Part shown: in pieces, positions 24,118 through 33,132 of the stretch
Layout: every line of letters begins with the position of its first letter
How positions within the stretch are numbered: position 1 is the first letter of the stretch
Source of the DNA: JALYLC01 sp963743275
GTDB taxonomy: Bacteria; Actinomycetota; Thermoleophilia; Gaiellales; JALYLC01
Assembly (NCBI GenBank): GCA_963743275.1
Contig: CAVUPB010000008.1
Coordinates: 372,001-436,000, forward strand
Reading direction: 5' to 3'
Length of the DNA stretch: 64,000 nucleotides
Made by a program: the position numbers and the translations under genes
The notes under the pieces: model-generated
What the model was told of the DNA's origin: nothing
Databases searched by the model: none
Seen by the model: the letters and a program-made list of their open reading frames with translations, nothing else

Positions 24118-25836
24118 ATGCTCGACGCCTTGCCCACCGCTCGCCTTCTGGCCGTGGCACGTGGGGAGGCGGAGCCGGACGTCGTGATCGAGGGCGCGCG
24201 GGTGTTCGGCGCGTTCACGCGCGAGTGGCTCGCGGGCGACGTTGCGATCGCGGACGGGCGCTTCGCCGGCGTCGGCAGCTACGAGGGCGGCACGCGCGTC
24301 GACGGGCGCGGGCGGTGGCTGTGCGCGGGCTTCATCGACGCCCACATGCACGTCGAGTCGTCGAAGCTCATGGTCGGCGAGCTCGCGCGCCTGCTCGTCG
24401 CGCGCGGGACGACCACGATCGTGTGCGACCCGCACGAGCTCGCGAACGTGCTCGGCCCCGAGGGGGTGCGCTGGTTCCTCGACGCCTGCGAGGGCCTGCC
24501 GATGGACGTGCTCGCGCTCGCGCCGGCGTGCGTGCCGGCGAGCCCGTTCGAGTCGCCGCGCGCGGCGTTCACGCTCGCCGATCTGGCCGGGGTCCTGGCG
24601 CACGAGCGCGTGCTGGGGCTGGCCGAGATGATGAACTTCCCGGCCGTCATCGCCGGGGCGCCGGGCGAGCTCGCGAAGATCGCGCTCGCGGCCGGCAAGC
24701 GCATCGACGGCCATGCGCCGGGCGTGCGCGGCGCGCAGCTCGACGCCTACCTCGCCACCGGCATCGCCACCGACCACGAGGCGACGACGCTCGCCGAAGC
24801 GCTCGAGAAGCGCCGCAAGGGTGCGTGGGTGATGCTGCGCGAGGCATCGAACGCGCGCAACCTGCGCGACCTGCTGCCGCTCGTGCGCGACTACGGGCCC
24901 GAGCGCTGCGCGTTCTGCACCGACGATCGCGAACCCGACCTGCTGCTGCGGGAGGGCCACGTCGACCAGATGTGCCGCGTCGCCGTCGCCGAGGGCATCG
25001 CGCCCGAGGATGCACTCTTGCTCGCCACGCTGCACCCGGCGCTCTGCCACGGCCTGTCACAGGTGGGGGCGATCGCCCCCGGCTACCGCGCCGACTGCGT
25101 CCTGCTCGACGATCTGGGGTCGTTCCGCGCGTCGCTCGTGCTGAAGAACGGGCGCGTCGTCGCCGAGGACGGGGTCGCGATGCCCTTCGCGTCCGTGCCG
25201 GCGCCCGGCTGGGTGCGCGACAGCGTGCGCATCGCGCCGCTGCCGCCCGCCGCCTTCCGTCTGGTGCAGGGCGGCGAGCGCGTGCGCGCCGTCGGCCTCG
25301 TGCGCGATCAGATCTGGACGGAGCACCTCGTGCTCGCTCCGAGCGTGAGCGACGGCGAGGTCGTGGCCGACGCCGAGCGCGATCTCGCGAAGATCGCCGT
25401 GGTCGAGCGCCACCATGCGACGGGCCGCATCGGCCTCGGGCTCGTGCGCGGCTTCGGCCTCCGCCGCGGCGCCGTCGCGACGACCGTCGCGCACGACGCG
25501 CACAACATCGTCGCCGTCGGCATGACGGACGCCGACCTGACCTGCTGCGTCGAGCGGCTCGCCGAGATCGGCGGCGGCATCGTGATCGCCGAGGACGGTG
25601 TCGTGCGCGCCGAGCTCGCGCTGCCCGTCGCGGGGCTCATGTCGGAGGAGCCGGCCGCAATGGTGGTCGAGCGGCTCGATCACCTGCACGCGGTCGTGCA
25701 CGAGCTCGGCTCGACGCTCGCGGCGCCGTTCATGACGCTCAGCTTCCTCGCGCTCTCGGTGATCCCCGAGCTCAAGATCACCGACCGCGGCCTGGTCGAC
25801 GTCGAGCGGTTCGCGATCGTCCCGCTCGACGTCTGA
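24118..25836 (+). CDS. ade: Adenine deaminase
   Basis: 572 residues, full length for the amidohydrolase-type adenine deaminase that converts adenine to hypoxanthine and ammonia. The metal-binding HMHVESS block (GFIDAHMHVESSKL), VCDPHELANVLG, GKRIDGHAPGVRG, CTDDREPDLL, the C-terminal ADEC signature VAHDAHNIVAVG, and LPVAGLMSEEPA are all present. ATG 24118 gives the usual LLAVARGEAEPD beginning; the frame extends upstream into the repeat. It is convergent with the helicase gene (10 bp gap). Confidence 0.95.
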   Translation: MLDALPTARLLAVARGEAEPDVVIEGARVFGAFTREWLAGDVAIADGRFAGVGSYEGGTRVDGRGRWLCAGFIDAHMHVESSKLMVGELARLLVARGTTTIVCDPHELANVLGPEGVRWFLDACEGLPMDVLALAPACVPASPFESPRAAFTLADLAGVLAHERVLGLAEMMNFPAVIAGAPGELAKIALAAGKRIDGHAPGVRGAQLDAYLATGIATDHEATTLAEALEKRRKGAWVMLREASNARNLRDLLPLVRDYGPERCAFCTDDREPDLLLREGHVDQMCRVAVAEGIAPEDALLLATLHPALCHGLSQVGAIAPGYRADCVLLDDLGSFRASLVLKNGRVVAEDGVAMPFASVPAPGWVRDSVRIAPLPPAAFRLVQGGERVRAVGLVRDQIWTEHLVLAPSVSDGEVVADAERDLAKIAVVERHHATGRIGLGLVRGFGLRRGAVATTVAHDAHNIVAVGMTDADLTCCVERLAEIGGGIVIAEDGVVRAELALPVAGLMSEEPAAMVVERLDHLHAVVHELGSTLAAPFMTLSFLALSVIPELKITDRGLVDVERFAIVPLDV

Positions 25837-25846
25837 CGACCTGGTG

Positions 25847-27097
25847 CTAGCGGGCGCGGCTGCGCTGGCGGTCGCGGCGCCACTCGGGCCGCGGCGCGCC
25901 GGTGCGGCCGAGCTGGGCCATCTGCTGCTGCTTGCGGCGCGCCGGGCTGTTGCCCTGGTTGCGCAGGCCGGGCACCATCAGCGGCGTGTCCGTGCGCTCG
26001 CAGCGCGGCTCGTCGACGCCGGCGAGCATGGCCATCTTGCTGACGGCCTCGCGCTGGTCGTCGAGCACGAGCGTGATGCTCGTGCCGCTGCGGCCCGCGC
26101 GGCCGGTGCGGCCGCTGCGGTGCACGTAGCTCGGATCGTCGTCCGGCGGATCGAAGTTGACGACGTGGGTGATGGCGTCGATGTCGAGTCCGCGCGCGGC
26201 GACGTCGGTCGCGACGAGCGTGTCGGCGTGGCCGCGCGAGAAGCGCTCGAGCGAGCGCGTGCGCTGCGGCTGCGTCATGTCGCCGTGCAGCGCGGCGACG
26301 CGCACGCCGCGGTGCTCGAGGCGGGTGGCGAGCCTGCTCGCGCCGCGCTTGGTGCGCACGAACACGAGCGCGAGCTCGCGCTCGCCGGCGAGCACGTCGA
26401 CGAGGCGGTCGAGCTTCTCGTCGTGGCGCGTCGTCAGGAAGCGGTGCTCGATGTGGCCGATCTCGGCCTCGGGCGTGTGGTGCTCGACGCGTACCGCGTC
26501 GGTCGTGTACTTCGTGGCGATGCGGTTGACCTCGCCGTCGAGCGTGGCCGAGAAGAAGAGCGTCTGGCGCTCCTGCTTGACGGCGCCGACGATGCGGTCG
26601 ACGGCCGGGCGGAAGCCCAGGTCGAGCATGCGGTCGGCCTCGTCGAGGACGAGGAACGAGACGCCGTCGAGGCGCACGAGGCGCCGCTGCAGCAGGTCCT
26701 CGAGGCGGCCGGGCGTGGCGACCAGGATGTGCGCGCGCGCGGCGCGCTGGGCCTGGCCGTGGATGCCGACGCCGCCGAAGGCGGTGGCGACGCGCAGGCC
26801 GCGGGCACGCGCCAGCGGCGCGGTCTCGTCGGCGACCTGCATGGCGAGCTCGCGCGTCGGCACCAGCACGAGGCCGGCGGGCGTGCGCGCGTCGCGGCTG
26901 ATGCGCTCGGCCAGCGGGATCGCGAAGGCGAGCGTCTTGCCGCTGCCCGTGGGCGACTTGGCGAGGACGTCGCGTCCCGCCATCGCGTCGGGCAGGACGA
27001 GCTCCTGGATGGGGAAGGGCTCCGAGATGCCGCGCTGCGCGAGCGCAGCGCACACGTGCTCGGACGCGCCAAGGGCGCGGAAGGACTTCGTACTCAA
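25847..27097 (-). CDS. DEAD-box RNA helicase (RhlE type)
   Basis: 416 residues. Motifs in order: Q motif GISEPFPIQELVLP, motif I SPTGSGKT, Ia VPTRELA, Ib ATPGRLEDL, II LDEADRMLD, III FFSATL, IV VFVRTKRGASRLA, V ATDVAARGLDI and VI HRSGRTGRAG. The C-terminus is basic (RRKQQQMAQLG and RDRQRSRAR), as in the RhlE group. The start is TTG 27097 (TTGAGTACG), supported by an AGGAG site 7 nt upstream and the usual MSTKSFRALG-like N-terminus. The leader contains a hairpin (27127-27161 arms GTTCGGGG/CCCCGAAC), possibly regulatory. Confidence 0.93.
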   Translation of the reverse strand: MSTKSFRALGASEHVCAALAQRGISEPFPIQELVLPDAMAGRDVLAKSPTGSGKTLAFAIPLAERISRDARTPAGLVLVPTRELAMQVADETAPLARARGLRVATAFGGVGIHGQAQRAARAHILVATPGRLEDLLQRRLVRLDGVSFLVLDEADRMLDLGFRPAVDRIVGAVKQERQTLFFSATLDGEVNRIATKYTTDAVRVEHHTPEAEIGHIEHRFLTTRHDEKLDRLVDVLAGERELALVFVRTKRGASRLATRLEHRGVRVAALHGDMTQPQRTRSLERFSRGHADTLVATDVAARGLDIDAITHVVNFDPPDDDPSYVHRSGRTGRAGRSGTSITLVLDDQREAVSKMAMLAGVDEPRCERTDTPLMVPGLRNQGNSPARRKQQQMAQLGRTGAPRPEWRRDRQRSRAR

Positions 27098-27270
27098 TGT
27101 TCAACTCCTGGCCGTCGATGCGGCCCGTTCGGGGGCTGAGGAACCGACGCGCGCCCCGAACTGATCAGGAGGAACGACGAGCAACCTCACGGAGCGGAAC
27201 GATCCGCTCTTGGGACTCAGGATAGCAGCGTATTCCCTGCATACCGCCACCACGTAGGATCGCAGGGGTC

Positions 27271-28026
27271 ATGACCGCCATCGACATCAACATCGACGCG
27301 GGCGAATCGTACGGCGCGTGGCGCATGGGCGACGACGCCGGCACGTTCCCGCACGCGACCTCCGTCAACCTCGCGTGCGGCTTCCACGCCGGCGATCCGG
27401 CCTCGATGTTCGCGGCGGCCCGGCTCGCGCTCGAGCATTCGCTCGCGATCGGTGCACACCCGGGCTGCCCGACCTGGTCGGCTTCGGCGGCGCGCGCTCC
27501 AGGTCACGCCCGAGCAGGCGTACGCCGACGTCGTCTACCAGGTCGGTGCGCTCGCGGGCGTGCTCGGCGTCCTCGGCGCGCGGCTGCACCACGTCAAGCT
27601 GCACGGCGCGTTCTCGACGCACGTGAGCGAGGATCCGGCCGTGGCCGACGGCGTGCTGCGGGCCGTGCACGACATCGACCCCGCCGCTGCCGATCGTCGT
27701 CCTGCCCGGCTCGCAGCTGGCGCGCGCCGCGGGACGCGATCGGCCAGCCGCACGTACTCGAGGGCTTCCCCGAGCGCGGCTACGCACCCGACGGCCTGCT
27801 CGCCCGCCGCGGCACGCCCGGTGCGATCGTCACCGACGTCGCCGAGGCGGCTCGCCGCGCGGTGCGCATGGCGGTCGACGGCGAGGTCGAGGCGATCGAC
27901 GGCTCGATCGTCTCGTTCCGGCCGCGCACGCTCTGCATCCACGGCGACAACCCGCACGCGGCGCAGATCGCGGCCGCGGTGCGCGCTGCGCTGGAGGCCG
28001 CCGGGGTCGATCTGGCGGCGTTCTGA
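27271..28026 (+). pseudogene. pxpA: 5-oxoprolinase subunit A (LamB/YcsF) with four frameshifts
   Basis: The start MTAIDINIDAGESYGAW and end (GQPHVLEGFPERGYAPDGLL through HGDNPHAAQIAAAVRAAL) are good PxpA sequence in frame 1. Between them the family consensus jumps frame: GLPDLVGFGG, then VTPEQAYADVVYQVGALAG and GARLHHVKLHGAFS, then LPIVVLPGSQLARAA, then frame 1 again. Changes fall near 27477, 27495, 27688 and 27730 (net -1, -1, +1, +1), so the reading frame is restored. Either the gene is decaying or the assembly has local indel errors. PxpA acts with PxpB/PxpC to hydrolyse 5-oxoproline to glutamate. Confidence 0.85.
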
Positions 28027-29566
28027 GCCGTGCGGCGGCTCGGTCGTCTACGCCCGCCTCGGCGAGCACATCGATCTCGCGGTCAACGAGCAGATCCAGC
28101 GCCTCGGACGGCGCCTGCTCGACGATCTCCCGGAGGGCGTCACCGACGTCCAGCCCTCGTACACGACGCTGTATGTCGAATACGACGCGCGCCGCGCCGA
28201 GCGCGCCGCCATCGAGCGCTGGATGGCGGGGCACCTGGAGGCGACGCGCGCGGGCGGCGCCGACGCCGGCGGCGAGTTCGTGCGCGTGCCCGTGCGCTAC
28301 GACGGCGAGGACCTCGCGGCGGTGTGCGAGGCGACCGGTCTCGGCCGGCACGAGCTGATCGATCTCCACAGCGGACGCGACTACCGGGTCTTCGCGGTCG
28401 GCGCCTCGCCGGGCTTCCCGTTCCTCGGCGTGCTCGACGAGCGCCTGCGCATGCCGCGCCAGCCGACGCCGCGCGCCCGCGTGCCCGCGCACAGCGTCGC
28501 CATGACCGGCCTCCAGACGGGCATCTACCCGGTTGCCGGGCCGGGCGGCTGGCAGTTGCTCGGCCACGCCCTGCGCGCGGTCTACGACCCGTGGCGCGCG
28601 CAGCCGTTCCTGTGCGCGCCGGGCGACACGGTGCGCCTCGAGCCGGAGGACGGGGAGGTGCCGCCGGATCCCGTGGCGCGGCCGCTGCTGCCGGTCGCGC
28701 CCGCGCGCCCGGCGCTGCGCGTCGACGAGCCCGGGCTGCTCGACCTGGTCGTCGACGGCGGCCGCGACATGGGCGGCCGCTTCGGCATGGCGCAGTCGGG
28801 GCCCGCCGACGCGCGCGCGGCTCGCCTCGCGAACGGACTCGTCGGCAACGAGCCCTACGAGCCGCTGCTGGAGCTGACCGTGCGGGGACCGTCGCTCACG
28901 GCCCTGCGGCCGTGTCGCATCGCGGTCACGGGGCCGGCCGTGCTGCCGTGGATCGGAGGTCAGCCGGCCGAGGCGCTCGCCACGCTCGACCTCGCGACCG
29001 GCGACCGCGTCTCCCTGCCCCACACGGGACAGGGCGCGCGCTCGTACCTCGCGCTCGCGGGCGGGATCGAGAGCGAGCGCTTCATGGGCAGTGCGAGCAC
29101 CGACGTGCGCGGGCTCGTCGGGCTGCCGCTGGCCGCGGGGGACGTGCTCGGGACGGCGCGCGAGGTCGTCGCGGAGCGGCGTCTGAGCGCGCGCGTCGAC
29201 TGGCCCGTCGACGGCGCGACGGTGCGCATCCTGCCCGGCCCGCAGGCCTCGCGGGCCGCGCTCGAGCGCCTCGACGGGGTCGAGCTGCGCACGGCCGCCG
29301 GCGACCGCACGGGCGTCCGGCTCGAGGGCGCCGAGATCCCGGGCGGCGAGTCGGTGAGCGAGCCCCCGCCGCTCGGCGCGGTCCAGATCACGCCGAGCGG
29401 TGAGCCGTTCGTGCTGCTCGTCGACCGCTACCGCACGGCCGGCTACTCCAAGCCGGCGGTGGTGCATCCGGACGACCTGCCGATCATCGCGCAGCTGCTG
29501 CCGGGCATGCGCGTGACGTTCGCGCTGGTCGAGCCGGGCCTGCGCTGGGACATCGCCACGGCATGA
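28025..29566 (+). CDS. 5-oxoprolinase subunits B and C fused (PxpB-PxpC)
   Basis: One frame joins two domains. The first (about residues 1-225, beginning PCGGSVVYARLGE) is PxpB/allophanate hydrolase subunit 1-like, with GASPGFPFLGVLDE, RVPAHSVAMTGLQTGIYPV and DPWRAQPFLCAPGD. The second (from LRVDEPGLLDLVVDGGR) is PxpC/subunit 2-like, with GMAQSGPADARAARLAN, GARSYLALAGGI and ITPSGEPFVLL. The 5' end is uncertain: no ATG/GTG/TTG precedes the PxpB N-terminus in this frame, and a GTG at 28030 is in another frame, so a further indel near 28030 is likely. The last 4 bp overlap the next gene. Confidence 0.82.
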   Translation, partial: EPCGGSVVYARLGEHIDLAVNEQIQRLGRRLLDDLPEGVTDVQPSYTTLYVEYDARRAERAAIERWMAGHLEATRAGGADAGGEFVRVPVRYDGEDLAAVCEATGLGRHELIDLHSGRDYRVFAVGASPGFPFLGVLDERLRMPRQPTPRARVPAHSVAMTGLQTGIYPVAGPGGWQLLGHALRAVYDPWRAQPFLCAPGDTVRLEPEDGEVPPDPVARPLLPVAPARPALRVDEPGLLDLVVDGGRDMGGRFGMAQSGPADARAARLANGLVGNEPYEPLLELTVRGPSLTALRPCRIAVTGPAVLPWIGGQPAEALATLDLATGDRVSLPHTGQGARSYLALAGGIESERFMGSASTDVRGLVGLPLAAGDVLGTAREVVAERRLSARVDWPVDGATVRILPGPQASRAALERLDGVELRTAAGDRTGVRLEGAEIPGGESVSEPPPLGAVQITPSGEPFVLLVDRYRTAGYSKPAVVHPDDLPIIAQLLPGMRVTFALVEPGLRWDIATA

Positions 29567-30714
29567 CCGCGCGTCCCGTCCCGTTCGCAGCGACGAGCGC
29601 CGGGCGGCTGTGCATCCTGCTCGCGCTCGCGAAGGTGGCGCTCGAGCTGCCGATCCTGCGGCGCTACGGCTGGCATCGCGACGAGCTCTACTTCCTCGCG
29701 GCCGGGCGCCACCTCGCACTCGGCTACGTCGACTTCCCGCCGCTCACGGCGGTCGCGGCAAGGCTCGTCGACGGCGTCTTCGGGCCGTCGCTGATCGTGC
29801 TGCGGCTCGTGTCCGCGCTGCTCGCCGCCGTCGCGGCGGTCGCCACGGGCGCGATTGCACGCGAGCTCGGCGCAACGCCGCGCGTCCAGGTGCTCGCGAC
29901 GGCCGCGTGGCTCGCGACGCCCTTCGGGCTGAGCGGCGGCGTGCTCTTCCACCCGACGTTCCTCGATTTCGCGACGACGGCGATGGCCGCGCTCGCGGCC
30001 ACGCGGCTCGTCGTCCGGGGCGATCCGCGCCAGTGGCTCGTCCTCGGCCTCTGGGGCGGCATCGGGCTGGAGGCGAAGTACACGATCGTCGTGCCGCTGG
30101 CCGCGTTCCTGGCCGGTTGCGCGCTCTGGCGCCGCGACCTGCTGCGGCGGCGCGAAGCCGGCGCCGGCGTCCTGATCACGGCCGGACTGCTCGTCCCGAA
30201 TGCCGTCTGGCAGGTCGGGCACGACTGGGTCTCGCTCGACTTCGCATCGAGTCAGCGTGCGCGCACCGCCTCCGACTCCCCGCCGCTCGTCTACGGGGAC
30301 CGGTCGTTCTGGAAGGACGAGCTCGGCTGGCGCGAGCTGACGGCGCAGACCGCGCGCGCCTGGCGCTCGCGCACGCCGGCCGAGCGCGCAGCGGGAGCGA
30401 TCGTCGCGGGCGACTACGGCGTCGCCGGAGCGCTTTCGCTGTACGGGCCCGCGGCGGGCCTGCCGCAGCCCGTCTCGGGACACCTCACGTTCCAGTACTG
30501 GCACCCGGCGCGGATGCCGCAGCGCAGCGTCCTGCTCGTCGGCTTCGACCGCGAGGACGCGCTCGCGCACTGCACCCGGGCGACGGTGCTCGGCGTGGCC
30601 GACAACCGCTGGCATGTCGGCAACGAGGAGCGCGGACGGCCGCTCGTCTGGTGCCGGCTGCGCGCCCCGCTCGGGCAGATCTGGCAGGAGTCGTTCGCCA
30701 CGGCGCACCTCTGA
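29563..30714 (+). CDS. GT39-like membrane glycosyltransferase lacking the central helices
   Basis: 383 residues. The N-terminus is typical of ArnT/PMT-like GT39 enzymes: RRYGWHRDELYFLAAGRHLALGYVDFPPLT (catalytic Asp in HRDE), then GGVLFHPTFLDF and GIGLEAKYTIVVPL. The C-terminal soluble part is recognisable as WRELTAQTARAWRSRTPAER and GDYGVAGALSLYGP...SGHLTFQYW. Between them family members have about 130 more residues with several helices. Here DSPPLVYGDRSFWKDELGW joins the two parts directly, in frame. It may be a shortened, inactive or specialised version. Lipid-linked sugar donors are normal for the family. Confidence 0.75.
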   Translation: MTARPVPFAATSAGRLCILLALAKVALELPILRRYGWHRDELYFLAAGRHLALGYVDFPPLTAVAARLVDGVFGPSLIVLRLVSALLAAVAAVATGAIARELGATPRVQVLATAAWLATPFGLSGGVLFHPTFLDFATTAMAALAATRLVVRGDPRQWLVLGLWGGIGLEAKYTIVVPLAAFLAGCALWRRDLLRRREAGAGVLITAGLLVPNAVWQVGHDWVSLDFASSQRARTASDSPPLVYGDRSFWKDELGWRELTAQTARAWRSRTPAERAAGAIVAGDYGVAGALSLYGPAAGLPQPVSGHLTFQYWHPARMPQRSVLLVGFDREDALAHCTRATVLGVADNRWHVGNEERGRPLVWCRLRAPLGQIWQESFATAHL

Positions 30715-30729
30715 GCCGGCAGCGCCTCG

Positions 30730-31557
30730 TCACTGCGCCAGCGCGAGCAGCGTCGTGCCCGCGCCGGCCAGGGCGATGCCCGCGTACTGATGCGGCGAGA
30801 GGCGCTCGCGCAGGAACACGATCCCGACGATCGCGCTGAGCGTCGAGAACTGCCCGACGACGACGGCCGCGACGCTCACGGGCCCGCGCGCCGCGGCGTA
30901 GGCGTAGGCGACGAAGGCGACGGAGTCGAGCGCGCCGAACGCGAGCAGGAGCGAGGTGTGCCGCCGGTGCGGCCGCGGCCCGCCGCGGCGGAGGACGATC
31001 GCGACCAGGAGCGCGACCGCGCTGATGCGCCCGCCCGCGACGACGGAGACCGGCCCGAGGTCCTCGGCCGCCGCGTAGAGCGCGAACATGAGGCCGAGGC
31101 AGACGGCGCCCGCGAATGCGGGCAGTGCCCCCGCGGCCGTGCGGCGCCGGCCCTGGGCGGCGGCCAGGCAGCCGCCGCCGAGCGAGACGGCGAGCCCGAT
31201 GCCGACGAGCAGGCTGACGCGCTCGCCGAACGCGAACACGAGCAGCGCCGCGATGCCGCCCTGGATGCCGATGATCGGGGCGACGACCGCGAGGTCGCCG
31301 CGCGCCAGCGCGTGGAAGAAGAAGACGAATCCCGCAACCTCGAGGATGCCCGCGAGCAGCGCGAAGCCGAGCGGCCGCAGGTCGCCGCGGCCGGGGACGC
31401 CGTCGAGCGCCAGCGCCACCGGGAGCGTGCAGATGCCGCTGCCCAGCAGGATCAGGAGCGAGGTCGCGTACTTGTCGACGGCGCGGCTGAGCGGCACGAG
31501 CCAGTAGTTCATGGCGGTCCACGCGAAGGCCGAGAAGAGGCTGAGGGCGACCGTCAT
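30730..31557 (-). CDS. EamA/DMT-family transporter
   Basis: 275 residues, about ten short hydrophobic helices in two EamA repeats (first repeat ends GVPGRGDLRPLGFALLAGIL, second includes SVAAVVVGQFSTLSAIVGIVFLRERLSPHQYAGIAL). The LRERLSPHQYAGI segment is a common end-of-repeat motif. It is an inner-membrane permease of unknown substrate, distinct from the one at 7.1-8.0 kb. It diverges from the sirtuin gene. Confidence 0.85.
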   Translation of the reverse strand: MTVALSLFSAFAWTAMNYWLVPLSRAVDKYATSLLILLGSGICTLPVALALDGVPGRGDLRPLGFALLAGILEVAGFVFFFHALARGDLAVVAPIIGIQGGIAALLVFAFGERVSLLVGIGLAVSLGGGCLAAAQGRRRTAAGALPAFAGAVCLGLMFALYAAAEDLGPVSVVAGGRISAVALLVAIVLRRGGPRPHRRHTSLLLAFGALDSVAFVAYAYAAARGPVSVAAVVVGQFSTLSAIVGIVFLRERLSPHQYAGIALAGAGTTLLALAQ

Positions 31558-31576
31558 CCGCGGCTACCGTACAGGT

Positions 31577-32335
31577 GTGAGCGCAGACCCCGATGCCGTC
31601 GCCCTGGCGGGTTTCCTCGAGCGCAACGCGCCCGTGCTCGCCTTCACCGGCGCGGGCGTCTCGACCGCCAGCGGCCTGCCCGACTTCCGCTCGCCCGGCG
31701 GCCTCTGGGAGCGGCTCGATCCGATGGTCGACGGCCACGTCGACATGCTCTCCCGCGACCCGGCGCGCGTCTGGCAGTGCTGGGCCGAGCCGCTCGTCGG
31801 CGCGAACATCGCGCACAACCCGGCGCACGCCGCGCTCTCGGCGCTCGAGGCCCGCGACTTCCTCTCGGGCATCGTCACGCAGAACATCGACGGCCTGCAC
31901 CACGCCGCCGGGAGCGACGCGGTCGAGGTGCACGGCCACCTGCGCACGGCGCGCTGCGTCCGCTGCGGCGCCGAGGAGGAGATGGCGACCGCGCTCGCCC
32001 GCTACGCCGAGACCCGGCGCGCGCCCGAATGCAACGAGTGCGGCGGAACGCTGCGGCCGCAGGTCGTGCTCTTCGGCGAGCCGCTGCCCGGCAAGGCCTG
32101 GGGCCGCGCGTCCGCGCTCGTCGATGGCTCGCGCGGCTGCCTCTGCGTCGGCACCTCGCTGCAGGTCTACCCGGCCGCCGGGCTCGCCGAGGCGTTCGTG
32201 CACCGGGGCCGCCCGCTCGCGATCGTGGCGCGCGAGGCCACGGCGCTCTGGGAGGAGGCCGACATCCGGCTCTTGCGCTCGGCCGAAGACATCCTGCCCG
32301 CCGTCGCGGCCATACTTGTCCCCGAGTTCGTCTGA
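31577..32335 (+). CDS. NAD-dependent protein deacylase (sirtuin)
   Basis: 252 residues. AFTGAGVSTASGLPDFRSPGGLW is the NAD-binding GAG and DFR signature, TQNIDGLH and VEVHGHL contain the active-site Asn-Asp and catalytic His, and the zinc ribbon is CVRCG and CNECGG. LFGEPLP and GTSLQVYPAAGL complete the family pattern. It removes acetyl or other acyl groups from lysines using NAD+. GTG 31577 gives the canonical length. It is followed at 18 bp by an AIM24 gene. Confidence 0.93.
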   Translation: MSADPDAVALAGFLERNAPVLAFTGAGVSTASGLPDFRSPGGLWERLDPMVDGHVDMLSRDPARVWQCWAEPLVGANIAHNPAHAALSALEARDFLSGIVTQNIDGLHHAAGSDAVEVHGHLRTARCVRCGAEEEMATALARYAETRRAPECNECGGTLRPQVVLFGEPLPGKAWGRASALVDGSRGCLCVGTSLQVYPAAGLAEAFVHRGRPLAIVAREATALWEEADIRLLRSAEDILPAVAAILVPEFV

Positions 32336-32353
32336 CTCCCAGGAGGCCGCCCG

Positions 32354-33079
32354 ATGCAGGTCACGATCCGCCACAGTCCAAGCAACGCCATCGCCCGCTG
32401 CACGCTCGCAGGCGGTGAGGAGATCAAGGTCCAGCCCGACGCGATGGTCGCGCACTCGCCGGGCGTGGTCCTCTCGGCCGGCGTCGACGGCGGCATCATG
32501 AAGGGCCTCAAGCGCAAGGCGCTCGGCGGCGAGTCCTTCTTCATCACGACCTACACCGCGCCCCCCGAGGGCGGCTGGGTCGACGTCGCGACGTATCTGC
32601 TGGGCGATTCCTTCTCGCTCGACGTGAGCGACGGGCACCACCTGCTGATCTCGCGCGGCGGCTGGGTGGCCTCGAGCACGCAGATCGACATCGACGCCAA
32701 GTGGGGCGGCTTGAAGAACCTGATGGGCGGCGAGGGCGGCTTCATCGTGCGCGCCTCGGGCACCGGCACGATCGTGCTCGCGTGCTTCGGCGCGCTCGAC
32801 GTCTGGGATCTCGCGGACGGCGAGACGTTCGTGCTCGACACCAACCACATGGTCGCCTACGACGAGTCGGTGCAGTACAAGCTCCGGCGCGCCGTCGAGG
32901 GGCGCTCGATCCAGTCGATGAAGAGCGGCGAGGGCTGGGTCTTCGAGTTCACGGGCCCGGGGAGGGTCTACGGCCAGACGCGCTCGCCGCAGTCGCTCAC
33001 GAAGTGGCTCGAGAGCACGCTCACGCTCAGCAACAGCTCGCCGACCGGCGGGGCGCTCGGCTCGCTGCTCTCGCGCTAG
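32354..33079 (+). CDS. AIM24/TIGR00266-family protein
   Basis: 241 residues of beta-rich AIM24 fold. QPDAMVAHSPGVVL, GIMKGLKRKALGGESFFITTYTAPPEGGWVDVA, FIVRASGTGTIVLACFGAL and FVLDTNHMVAYDE are family blocks. The function is unknown in bacteria (the yeast relative is mitochondrial). AGGAGG lies 7 nt before ATG 32354. It is in a probable two-gene unit with the sirtuin and ends at a bidirectional terminator. Confidence 0.9.
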   Translation: MQVTIRHSPSNAIARCTLAGGEEIKVQPDAMVAHSPGVVLSAGVDGGIMKGLKRKALGGESFFITTYTAPPEGGWVDVATYLLGDSFSLDVSDGHHLLISRGGWVASSTQIDIDAKWGGLKNLMGGEGGFIVRASGTGTIVLACFGALDVWDLADGETFVLDTNHMVAYDESVQYKLRRAVEGRSIQSMKSGEGWVFEFTGPGRVYGQTRSPQSLTKWLESTLTLSNSSPTGGALGSLLSR

Positions 33080-33090
33080 ACCCGCGCACT

Positions 33091-33127
33091 CCGGGGCCGG
33101 GCACGCGACGTGCGTGCCCGGCCCCGG
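33091..33127. terminator. Bidirectional hairpin between convergent genes
   Basis: Perfect 15-bp arms (CCGGGGCCGGGCACG and its complement) around a 7-nt loop, placed between the AIM24 gene (rightward) and the oxidoreductase gene (leftward). GC-rich, no clear T tract, and it resembles the GGGGYC palindromes in its core. A bidirectional terminator is the natural reading. Confidence 0.65.
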
Positions 33128-33132
33128 AATGG

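Noticed and set aside
28030..28080. GTG at 28030 as the start of the PxpB-PxpC fusion
   Set aside because: It is not in the frame of the PxpB domain and would need another frameshift; recorded instead as an uncertain start.
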